A stretch of 64,000 bases of DNA, taken from Parasponia andersonii (lineage: Eukaryota > Streptophyta > Magnoliopsida > Rosales > Cannabaceae). Made by a program: the position numbers and the translations under genes. Shown piece by piece: positions 46,777 through 57,431 of the stretch. Location of the stretch: assembly GCA_002914805.1 (NCBI GenBank), contig JXTB01000117.1, forward strand, positions 713,031 through 777,030, given 5' to 3'. The notes under the pieces were generated by a model. It was not told the origin of the DNA and made no database searches. It worked only from the letters and a program-made list of their open reading frames with translations. Numbering within the stretch: the first letter of the stretch is position 1; each line of letters opens with the position of its first letter.

Positions 46777-49700
46777 CCAAGGGAAGAGAAGAAACAAGTG
46801 GCGGCGGCGGAGGGTACCACAGGGTCCAGGCGGAGCGTGATCTAGAGTCCAATTGGGAAGTGGATCTTGCCCAGAAACTCGAAGAGTATCTGTTAAAGAT
46901 TTGTTCCGGTGAAATACCCACCGAAGCCGAGGGTCATATCGCTGTTAATTTCGCTGAAGGTCTGGTTTTTATTCGCGCTATTTCAACTTATTTTCTTCAA
47001 TTTTTGTATATTTTTTTCTAATTTTTGAAAAATATTTTTTTCTGGGTTTTTAGCTGCTCTGCTACTTCAGGGTTCAGTTCAGGTTTATAGTCGAAAGGTT
47101 GAATATCTCTATTCACTGGTTTTGCGTGCTTTGGAGTTCCTTTCCCGGAAAAGGTTTGTTTTTGTTATAAATTTTTCGTCATTTCTCAATATAAGTTTTG
47201 AGATTTGTGGATAAAGATTTATCTTTTAGGTGGAGCCAAATATTTATGTACATGCGCATTTGTTTCAGCAAAGTACTATGTATATATCTTTTTGTTCAAT
47301 GAGTTTGAGTTAATCAATTTTAAGATTTAGGGGATAAAGGATCATGTGTGTGCGTGTGTGTGTGTGTGTGTGTGGGAGTGACATGGAACGAGCCAAGTAT
47401 TTATGTACATGTGGTCCAGCAAACTGTTAAGTATTCATCTTTTTGTATAATGAGTTTGACTTACTAAATTTTGAGCAACAAATAATGTTTCCAGATAATA
47501 TTTTTATGCTTCTATAGTATTTTAATTATTGGTGAGCAGACAGCAGGAACAATTAGAAGGGACATCAGGTGAGCCTCAAGAAAATGACGGTGCTCAGGAA
47601 GTTTTTGATGAAGAAAATGATTTGTTTTGGGGATTAGATGACATCCCAGGTAGTTATTGACATGTTCGTACTAATTTATGCTGAGAACTTGTTGCAAAAT
47701 TAACAGCCTCAAAATATCTGTCTTGCAGTGGAAGCAAAAAGTTGCTTAGATGCTCAATCCGAGCAAGACGCGCCTTTGAATTATTTTGTGAAGCCCCCAG
47801 CAAATCTAGTTGTACTTGAAGGTGATTGCTTAGATAGCACTGGTGATGCTGGGGAATTGGAATCATATCTGGTATGTAGTTGCTTCCATTTTTTTTGAGA
47901 TATTTATAATTTATTTAGTATGTGTTTTTACTCATTTATTATTATTAAATATGCTTGCAGTTGGCCACCAGTGATCTTTATAGGGGCTTCATTCTATTAG
48001 ATCCATGTGATGCAGTGGCAGTGCAGGATTATTTGGATGGGGATAAAGCTGGAAGAGGTCTGAATAGTGCTTATAAGGGAAGCTCACGTCGCAAAAGCTT
48101 TCAGTCTCCTACTAAACGGTCTGGGGGAGCTTCTCATAAGTCATCTGTTAGAAAGAGGCAGGATGCTAATGTCAATCGATCTCCAATAGTTGGTTGCGGC
48201 TTTGCGGTTAATAACTCTAATGTCGGGCCCGATCCTCCTGCCCCCAGTACGTCTAATGATGGCAATGATGGATTTGATATGGATGATAGATATTCAGAAC
48301 CTAGGGACTCTGATGAATCAGATGGCTCAGATGATGATGATGATCCTTGGAAGCCTTTGAATCCCCATGAACCTGGAAGCTTGAAAATTAACCCTTTCAG
48401 AAAAGGTAATTTACTTGTTTCTTTAGCTTGCTATTCTTTATAACTTTCTAGCTAGGCACCTTAAATTATATTTGCTTCTTCTTTTCCTCCCGGCAACAGT
48501 TAAAGCTCTTAAAAGGAATTGGGTTACGTCTACTAAGGGTGTATCTATAGCTACACTGTTTCCTCTTGCAAGATTGCGAGGTACTATTAGTCCAGATCTG
48601 ACAAAATTATGGGAGATGCAAAGTCATGCCCATAAAAGACAAAGGGAGTCTCAGTCTCCTCCATTATATGAAAAGGTAGCCTTTTTTTTTATATTTTTTT
48701 AAAATGTTAATTTACTCATACTTGTTATCTTTTTGGTGATGCAACATTCCTTTATTTCAGCTGCGGGAATCTCTTATTAATGGGGGAAATCGAACTTTTG
48801 ATGCCTTTTTCAATTTTGAGGATGGCAATGACGAAAATGAAGATCATACAGGAATTCCTGATTTTGGGCAACCTGATGATGACATGCCAGAGAATTTCAT
48901 GGATGAAGATGTACGTTATCATGCTGAAAAGGTTTGGCTAATGGTATCTTGCTTATTTTGTATACAATGAAGCATTGGGTAGTTCTGTATGAATAATTAC
49001 TCGTTGATCTTTCACAGCATGATGGCGATGGCGATAACTTTGATGTTGATGGAGCTTTTGGACACGAGGATGCAAATCCTCATGAAAGCCTAGAAGATCT
49101 ATGTCGCTCTCACCTAGTGAGCATGAATTTAAAACTTTGCTCGTGAATTGTGCTAATGATAATTGGTTGAGTTGCATACCAACTAATAAGTATATTTACT
49201 TTTGGAACTCTGTCTTTCAGTTAGTTGAGAGTCAACATTTGTGTTATGAAAATTTAGGCATATCTAGCTGTTTCACTGTAATAATTGCATGCATTTATCC
49301 ATAGCTAGAAATTATACTATTTAAGAGTAGTCGTCTAAAATTTTGTTAAAGCATGTATCTTGTAGATACTTTTTGCTGCCTTCCAAGTTGACTTAAATCA
49401 GTCTAGAAGTAAAGCTCATAATGTGTTGCTAGGTCTGCAGCAGGTGCTTGTTCATTTGCTATAACTTTTCACTTGCCAGCAGTTATTGATTTTCTTTTCC
49501 TTGCTCCGCGTCTGTTCTTCATAAGCTTTAAAAGAAAAAGGATAATGTGAGTTGGAAAACAGAGGAAGTCATAGCCTCTAAGATAGAAAATAGATTAAGA
49601 TAGAAAATGCGCTGGTCCATATATTTTTGTTGGTTTAAGTTATGCATGTTTTCTTATGTTTTTCTTTTCTTTTTCTGTAGTACTATTCATTTGTGCCGAT

Positions 49701-50713
49701 ATTTTGCTACCTTTAATTAGTATCTCCTGCTATTGTTTGTTTGGTTAATTATCTGCCATCATGTAGGATGCTCTGCTCGCTAGCATAGCCGAAACTGAGA
49801 AGCAGAGTGCATTGGCAGCACGGGTTACAACATGGAAGCAGAAAATTGAGCACAACCTGGAAGAACAGGTAATTTTTATCTGTTATTTCCATTTCAATAA
49901 GTCAATTCATTTCTTTCTTCAGTTTAATATGGAATGCCAGTGATGTAATACTTTTTCTGCTTGCTTAAATTTTGTCTCTGGTGATTTGAAGTAAAGATAG
50001 GTTTTATTTCTGATAGGAATCACACCCTGAATTTGATATTCATGACTATGGCCAAAGAATCCTTCACAAACTATCCCTCGAAGCAGATGATAGAAATGTC
50101 TTGTCATTTGCTAATATTGTAGAAGGTCAAGAGAAATACGATGTGGCTCGAAGCTTTTCTGCGCTACTGCAACTGGTAATTCCCTTGTTTTCACCAGTCT
50201 GGTAAATTGGCTGTCTAACGATTGGCTATTAGTACACTGCCTTATAAGCTTCTCTATAATTCTTTAGATGTTCAAAAAAGTGGATATTTTCTTTTTGGGT
50301 GATGGCGAGTTCCTTTCTTTTATTATGATCTTCAGGTCAACAATGGGGATGCTGACTTGGACAGGAGTGGGGTGAATGGAGATTCTGTCTGCCACACAGC
50401 ACAGAATCCTTTCCGAGTTCGGCTCCTTAGCCATGACAAGAGAAGAGGAGAAACTCAACTTCGCTTGTCAAGGAAGAGAGTCAAGTCTCCAACAAAAAAG
50501 GCACGTAGAAAGGGCTATAGTGAAAAGTTTGGAACAGATAAATCTCCCTCGGTCGATGCTTCCAAATTACATAGGTCAACAGAAATGCCTTCACCACCAA
50601 ATTGCAAATTTTCTGTGAAAGTTGGAAAGATTGGTGGTCTGAGATGCACTCCTGATGGAAAGAAGAGACGGAGGTCTCGGTTAGTTGAGCCCGTTGATGT
50701 TCATTCTGGATGA
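46773..50713 (+). CDS. CAPH2: Condensin-2 complex subunit H2 (CAP-H2 kleisin)
   Basis: Eleven exons: 46773-46959, 47054-47153, 47540-47649, 47729-47871, 47961-48405, 48500-48675, 48761-48931, 49018-49116, 49767-49868, 50017-50175, 50336-50713; 689 residues, near the usual plant length. The N-terminal kleisin domain includes [20 protein letters not shown] and [20 protein letters not shown] (about 24-95). A middle acidic and Lys/Arg-rich region follows, then a C-terminal domain with [20 protein letters not shown] and [16 protein letters not shown]2 bridges the SMC2/SMC4 heads in condensin II, acting in chromosome compaction and, in plants, centromere organisation. Exon 7 has two in-frame donors 21 bases apart (after 48910 or 48931). 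Start chosen by family similarity of MTKGREE...; a uORF overlaps it. Confidence 0.9.
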
Positions 50714-51283
50714 CACAGACTTGAGGTAGGTTAGTCCCACTGTTTTACCGTTAAGGGAATACATGGTCAAAAACAGCTAGGAGCGACCTCATTACTGTAA
50801 TTGTAGTTAACTAACCAGGATAAATTAGTTGATGTAATATATTTTTAACTTCACTACTCTGAGTATAATCATTGGTGAAGACCTTGCTTATTCATCTTGT
50901 ATTATCAGCAATGCTTCATTGCCTTGGTTCTAGGCCCTCCAATAAGACCTTTTGCTTAACTTCCGTGGTAGAAACAAACGATTTTTCTTATGTGCTTTGA
51001 CATAAACAAATTTTCTTATGTACGATCGACATCTCTCTCTCTCTCTCTCTCTCCATCCAATAACACTTGTGAGTTTAGAGGACCAAGTAATCGAAATTGC
51101 TAACAGGGCTTTTAACCACTACGTGTAGGCCATAACCTTCTCTCGTCTTGAGCTTTCCTTAAAAGATTAAAAGAGTTAGGCCACTAGCTTTGTATGTGAA
51201 ATGGTTAAATTGGAGTGGTTGGTGTCGTGTTATCATCTTATGTTTATATATCATCTTATGTTTATGTAAGTCAATGTCAACCC

Positions 51284-51316
<33 letters not shown>

Positions 51317-53490
51317 CATTATTATCATTATTTTACGGGCTTAGAAAGACGTTTCACACTTTTGGTGTTTACTTGCTCCATCCTTGTGAATGGCCAAATG
51401 CCAAGTAACGGAGTAAGTATAGAGATTCCGGGCTCTGGCAAAGCGTGTGGACTGTGGATAACTGATACTGTGCTGTTGGCCTTTGGAGGTGGGCCCGTGG
51501 AAATATCAACGGGTTTGTTTGCATATTTGTCTTTTCTTTTTCTCTTTTTATTTATTTATTATGCATTTGCAGCCAAGGACAACTCTAACCGAATTGTAAT
51601 TTACAGTTCACATCAAAATAAAGTTAAAATAGGGCTCTAACCGAATTTCAAAAAAAAAAAAAAAACTCTAGTTTAGAGTTTAAAATAGTGGAATACCAAA
51701 TATAATGTGATATTGTAGGTTTAAAGTTTGGTTTAGAAATTTTGTTAATCCCAAATCTACTTCTTAAATATAATATGTGATGAATTTTATTCCCTTTGTG
51801 CCATTTTCTTTAATTATTTGTCTAATAATTTTATGATTTTATTTAAATTCTTTTAATTTATTTAATAATTAAATTGGCATTTTAACACAAAAATATTAAT
51901 AAACTAAAGTGAAATTAATTGGTTAATAATTATAATATTAAAGTCCAAATAAATTATCACTAGAAAACAACGTAAATTAAACAGTACTTTTAATTTAGTT
52001 ATGTATGTTAAATTAATTATTGTAGTTTTAGTTTAGCTACGTATGTAATTAAATAATTAATGGAATATATTAGTTGTTTACACATTAAAAAAATGAGAAA
52101 AAAGAAAGGGAATATTTATTTTAGTGTAAGATTTAAAGTTTTGGGTTAAAGACAATTTTGAAAACAATGTGAAAAGAATTATAAATTTTGAAGTTTTAGA
52201 TTGGAAATGTTGTTAGACACAAGTGAGTTGGGATTTGGTTAGACTATAGCACCGCTCATTTTTTTTGGGTTGGTTACCTGGAAAGTAATTAGAAGTATTC
52301 GAGTTAATAAACTAAAGGGCAATCAATAGTCTATCCTCTGAGTTTTTTAAGGCTCTCACCAAATCCATCTCATAGCTACTTTCGCATTTTGTTCTAAATT
52401 ATCTTACTTTGCCACGTAAGTACACCATAGTTTCCTAATCAGAGACCAATATATGAGGTAAGGAAAGTATAACGTGTTCTCCAAGTCGTAGCATTGGCCT
52501 CGGATGCCTTTATTTTGGTCTGAAACCATGGACCTGGAGTCCTACAATGAATGATATAGTAAGATGAGATGATTAAGTTTTTGGTGGAAGTATATGAAAA
52601 CCATGTTTTTCTTTTCATCTTTTATGTCGTAATATTGGTACCAGTGTACCACAGTTGAAAACGCGTCAATTACAAAAGGATAGAGCAAAGGCAGGCCCCA
52701 CAAAGTTTGGGTATTTTTGGCTCTTCTTGCATACTAATTAATACAAATACAACAAAGTCTTTTTTTTTTATTTCCTCAATTGCCAAAAGGCTTAATTAAA
52801 CAAGTATAAACTATAAGCCTTTTGGTTTTATTGACTTTGCAAATATGTGATACTTGATATGGGTCTTAATTAGTAGACTCAAGCCAAAATTCCACCATGA
52901 AGAATGTAAGAATTGTTATAGCTACGAATAATGCATATGAATCGTCTAATTGGATGGGTCCCACCTTGGACATGTATAAATCTCACATTAATGAATAATT
53001 GAAATGCGAGTCGCACAAATTACTAATTATTAGTGGATTTACCTCTCAAAAAAAAAAAAAATAGTGGATTTGAGATTAAGTGTGTTGTCACTGTCCGGTT
53101 CCAATGCCGGTTGGCATGTACTAGGAGGCTTCACCTTAATGTATAAGGTATCCATTAGCCACCGTGTTGGCTGCAGACCAATAGGTCGACATAGGCTGCT
53201 AAGTAGCAAGTGCTACCTTAGTAATGGGCAAGAATACTAAAATTATTTATCAGGGTCAAGGAAGAGTGAGTGAACCTTTTTTTTTAAGTCGACTAAGTGA
53301 ATGTCATTCATTCCTCCAATATAACTCCATCGGTACCATTAGTATAGTCATGCTAAATTTAATTATTTTTATAAAAGTAACTAGACACTTCTTAGAGGAC
53401 AATACTCGTGCATATAGTAGAAATAGAACAACCGGCTATAAGTATCTTAAATATAATACATAAATAATAAATATGTTATTTTAGTTTTTG
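50714..53490. other. CAP-H2 3' flank and intergenic region
   Basis: Likely 3' UTR up to about 50900. Then (TC)n at 51031-51053 and (ATT)n at 51287-51331, then AT-rich DNA without a supported gene. Open frames across the (ATT)n tract are low-complexity artefacts. Confidence 0.4.
51287..51331. repeat. (ATT)n microsatellite
   Basis: About 14 ATT/ATC trinucleotide units. Confidence 0.95.
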
Positions 53491-53504
53491 CCTCAATTTA
53501 TTCT

Positions 53505-53724
53505 TATTTTTTTTTAAGTGAGGCTTAACTAATGACTACTACTTACTACAAATTTAAAGGAAAATAATACACATTCTATCAAAATTTGAACTCCAAAACT
53601 CACAAACATATTCCTCAAATCTTGGACCAACTGAACTAGCTCAGTTAGCACGCCTTAATTTATTTGAACTCCAAAACTCACAAACATATTCCTCAAAACC
53701 AACTGAACTAGCTCAGTTAGCACG
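53505..53724 (-). mobile_element. SINE copy with internal tandem duplication
   Basis: Same family as 5914-6077: T-run, GGCTTAACTAATGACTACTA, CTTACTACAAATTTAAAGGA, TTTGAACTCC (B-box side), GACCAACTGAACTAGCTCAG (A-box side). The A-box half is repeated in tandem (from about 53585 and again from about 53663). The flanks CCTCAATTTATTCT (53491-53504) and CCTTAATTTATTCT (53725-53738) form a target duplication with one mismatch. A third partial copy of that flank sits between the two repeat units. Confidence 0.75.
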
Positions 53725-53738
53725 CCTTAATTTATTCT

Positions 53739-54497
53739 GGTTAAGAACTCAATTTATTCTTGTTAAGAACATATTGAGCGTCATAATTCATAAATCGTAA
53801 CAAGTCTATATTCAAAAAAGTTTGGAATCATAACTTTTAAGGGGTAAAGTCCAAAAGATATATTATGTTAGGAGGAGAATTTTCCAATAGATCACATGCC
53901 TTGTGTGGCCATTAAGACAAAAGTTGGTTCAAATTGTCGATTGAACTACCAAACGAATCTTCTCAGTTCAATGCACATTATAATTAAAAAAAGTCGCCAT
54001 TATGCTGTATTCTTAATGAAAAGATTTCATGAGATTACGAAATAATTGGGAAAAACGAAACGAAAAAAAGAAAAGAAAAGAATAACACGTTTTAATAAAA
54101 AAAATTCCACCTTCTCATAAAATAGAACACAAAAGGTCTCCACCTTTACATCAAATCAAAATTTGAACAAAGTAACAATATGAATTAAATTGAATTTTTT
54201 TTTTCCTTTTTTTTTTTTTTTGTGGCCAAGGGAAATGAAATGGGATATTATTTACAGCTAGTCAAACATTCATATTTTAGTCGCACTAAGGCAGCGCGAG
54301 CGCGACAAATCTACTACCGTCCCGATAACGCCACGTGTATACAAAATTCCACATATACCCCTTACTAATAGAATCGAGCCAATGCCTGACATAGCGTGGG
54401 CCCCGCCGAGTTTACGGGTCAAAGCCCCTCGTTAAGATAATGCCACGCCACGTCACTGTTCCACCCCTAAAGTCCCACCGAGTTAAACCGCACGCGT
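53739..54497. other. Intergenic region, ATL 3' flank
   Basis: AT-rich then GC-richer next to the ATL gene, with a T-run at 54195-54221. No gene seen. Confidence 0.4.
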
Positions 54498-55487
54498 TCA
54501 CTGAGTCGGATCCTTTCCCCGCTCCATATCCAACTCGTTCGCGGCGCTGCAACCCGGTTGACTATGACCCGAGGGAGAAAGCCCTCCTGCTCTCCTCTCT
54601 CTACTGAGAATCCTCTTAAACGACAGCATTCGACTCATGGGAGACCTAAACGACGTCGTTTGACCCGCTGGCGAGTTACAACCAGACTCGTCCTCCAATC
54701 TCCCGAAGCTCTCGTTCCTTCTTGGCACCTCTATAGACACTCCCACAAGCTCAAACGGCTTCCTCCTACCCCCAAACGAGGAGGACGCCACGGAAGAGGA
54801 CGAGCGGTTGCAGTCGGAGCAAAACGCGGAACTGGGTCTGGGACCCTGACCCGGTTCGGTTTCACCCGATTCGCCAACGACGATGCAGACCTCGGTCCGG
54901 ATCTCGGGGTCCGGACCCGGTTCGACCGGGGATCTACAGAGGGGGCAGGTGGAGTGGGAGTGGAACCACATGTCGATGCACTCGGTGTGGAAGCTGTGGT
55001 TGCACTTGGGTAGGCGGCGACCCGTTTCGTTCTCCTCGAACTCGGACAAGCACACGGCGCATTCCATGGCCGGGTGGTCCGGGTCGGATTCGGGGAGGTG
55101 GGTCTTGGCGGAGTAGACGAAAACAGGCAGGGAGTTGAGCACCGCGGGGTCAAGGCCTCGCGTGGAGGCGGCAACCGAGGCGGGGTCGACGTGAAAGACG
55201 AGGTGGCTGCGGCGGTGGCGGTTGCGGCGGCTGTTGCGGCGGCGGACGCGGAGGAGGTACCAGCGGGCGTAGAGGTGGAGGCAGACCATGAGGATGACGA
55301 CGAAGAACAGGATGACTATGGCGCTGAGCATAATCTTGCCACTGAGGGCGTAGCTCTTGTCGTTGAGGGGAGAGAAGTCGCGGTTGGGATCTGACGTGAA
55401 GCCGTCGTTGCTCATACTGGGCTTCAATCGGTCTAGCTCCGCCAGGACTGGAAGCGATGATGGACGTGGAGATGGAGCCGTGGGCAT
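54498..55487 (-). CDS. ATL-family RING-H2 E3 ubiquitin ligase
   Basis: An intronless 329-residue protein, as usual for ATLs. One transmembrane segment covers about 53-73 (MLSAIVILFFVVILMVCLHL), followed by a basic Arg-rich stretch (80-93). The GLD motif is at 111-113 (GLDPAVLNSLPVFVY). The RING-H2 finger has Cys143, Cys146, Cys162, His164, His167, Cys170, Cys181 and Cys184, with the Pro before Cys162 region and Trp174 spacing typical for E2 binding. The region just before the membrane segment (SPLNDKSYALSGKIMLSAI) resembles ATL3/ATL5-type members. Its substrate is unknown. An internal in-frame ATG at codon 25 (MSNDGF) could be the real start, since relatives begin close to it. The gene is GC-rich compared with its flanks. 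A (CT)n leader lies just upstream. Confidence 0.9.
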   Translation of the reverse strand: MPTAPSPRPSSLPVLAELDRLKPSMSNDGFTSDPNRDFSPLNDKSYALSGKIMLSAIVILFFVVILMVCLHLYARWYLLRVRRRNSRRNRHRRSHLVFHVDPASVAASTRGLDPAVLNSLPVFVYSAKTHLPESDPDHPAMECAVCLSEFEENETGRRLPKCNHSFHTECIDMWFHSHSTCPLCRSPVEPGPDPEIRTEVCIVVGESGETEPGQGPRPSSAFCSDCNRSSSSVASSSFGGRRKPFELVGVSIEVPRRNESFGRLEDESGCNSPAGQTTSFRSPMSRMLSFKRILSRERRAGGLSPSGHSQPGCSAANELDMERGKDPTQ

Positions 55488-55507
55488 AAGGTGTTCGATA
55501 AAATGTC

Positions 55508-55536
<29 letters not shown>
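55508..55536. repeat. (GA)n microsatellite in probable ATL leader
   Basis: A GA run on the plus strand, reading CT in the ATL transcript direction, about 20-50 bp upstream of the ATG. Confidence 0.85.
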
Positions 55537-55539
<3 letters not shown>

Positions 55540-56822
55540 GGGGGATTTTAAGTGAGGAGATGGAAAAGTGGAGAAAGGATTGAGAAATAAGAAAAGAGGA
55601 GAAGGGGGGGCAGGGAAGGTTCTTGGAAGGGTTGAGTGGGGTGGGGAGTGCAAATGTCCAATAGAGTTTCTCTACTGCTTCTTTTACTTATGTGCTAATT
55701 ACACTCTTAGAACAGAGACGCCAGTGTTGACGCGGAAATTCCCCTTGAAATTACCTTCTTACCCTTTGCCCCTCATTTTCTCGTGCTTACTATTTTCTAC
55801 TCTCGGTTTTCGCTCTTCTTATTTCTTCCAATTTCCCTTTGTTTATTTTTACGTGTGACATGAAAATAGAAACCAAATGAAGTTTCTTTGTTTGTTTGTT
55901 TTCTGAATCTATTAATTTGCTTACTTTACATATTTAAGCTATAAATTTCGATAAATCTCTCACATAAATAAATGAAATTGTGTTTTCCACTTCAACCCAT
56001 ATTTTGTGGAGGACTGTATATATATTTAAGTTATTCCATCTTTCTCTTATTTGTTGGATCTAACAAAAAAAATAGATTTTTTTTTAATAGAAAATGACAG
56101 TTAAATTTAATCTAACTTAAGAGCGTTTATAATTTTCACAAATAGAAAGAACAAGAAAATAATTTCAAAAGGAAACTTTTCTTAGAAGTTTAGGAAATTA
56201 TTTTTCTCCTTCGTTTCTCGTGTTCTTTCTCACAAATTATTGTCAAGGCAAAGTCCATGTTCGAAACAAAGGTTATAAAATTATTACGGATTAGTATTTA
56301 GTAGACATGTCCTTCATTATTTAAATTTAAGAGAAAAAGATTGAGATTAATTACCTCTTTTTTAGATACCTATAGTATACTTATTTCTCAAGTTCTCACT
56401 TTGACCATTATTTTTCTGTGGCCAGTGTCCCGTGACACTAATTTAAAGAAACAAATAAGATCGATCAACCACATTTATGTTCATTTTAGCGATGCGGTCA
56501 AATTAAAAAAAAAAAAAACTCGTTCCACCCAAAATCAAAGTAAAAAATGGATAATTCATATTTCCTTTTTGTCTTCCTTTAATTTTACATTTTCATTATT
56601 CTGTGCATGTAAGATTATTTGGATGACGATGCTTTGAACAGTCTCAATGTCAATGGAAAAGTCAATCTGAAAAGGTTACATAGTTGAATTGGAAAAAACG
56701 TCAAGTTCCTCCCCCCCTCTCCTCTTTCAGGATGTAATTTCATCAAGGATGATGAAAAAGAAACTACATCTAGTTTCATCTCTAATAAACAGTAACGATG
56801 AAGACGAGATGTCTCTTGTTAA
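55537..56822. other. ATL upstream region
   Basis: Probable ATL leader and promoter in the first few hundred bases, then AT-rich DNA without a gene. Confidence 0.4.
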
Positions 56823-56832
56823 TTGAGAAAAA

Positions 56833-57431
56833 GGTAATTGCATCAATGATCCCTGAATTATTCAACTATTGACAATTTGGCTCTCAAAATTTTAATTAAG
56901 GCAATTAAACTCTAAATTTTTTTGATTTGAAGTAATTTAGTTTTTAAACTGTTTAAATTATAATATATTATTAAATTTCTAACCAAAAACAGTTATGAAT
57001 AACATTTGAAAGTATATTAAAAAAGTACTTTGAAAATTTAAGCATAAAAGAGGACAATTATAATTTTTTTTTAAAAATTTATATCTCCAAGGATCTAGAA
57101 AAAAGTATATTAAAATTATATTTCGGAAATTTTAAACATAAAAAAGAACAATCATAAATTTTCTCCAAATTTATAACTCCGAAGATCTAAAAAAATGTAA
57201 CAATCATAAATTTTTTGTTTCTTCAGATATTTTTGTTCAGTTTATTTTCTCTTCAATATACTTTCAGACGCTATATATGTGCTCTTTATTTATATTTTTT
57301 GTCAAATTTTAGCAATAAGTTACTAGGTTACATTTTAGATAGACCACGAACCAATTTACTTCAAATCAAAAAATTGAGCGACTAAATTACCACAAATTAA
57401 GTGGTTCAAAGGTTAATTGTGCCATAAATCC
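56833..57431. mobile_element. Mutator-like MITE (about 600 bp)
   Basis: Terminal inverted repeats of about 120 bp: GGTAATTGCATCAATGATCC on the left and GGATTTATGGCACAATTAAC as reverse complement of the right. They share GATTTGAAGTAATTTAG and GATTTGAAGTAAATTGG further in. Flanks TTGAGAAAAA (56823-56832) and TTAAGAAAAA (57432-57441) make a 10-bp target duplication with one mismatch. No ORF. Confidence 0.65.

Noticed and set aside
51190..51640. Overlapping ORFs over the (ATT)n tract downstream of CAP-H2
   Set aside because: Protein is Leu or Tyr homopolymer from the microsatellite; nothing conserved on either side.
54558..55394. Several long ORFs antisense or out of frame to the ATL gene
   Set aside because: Shadows produced by the GC-rich ATL coding sequence.
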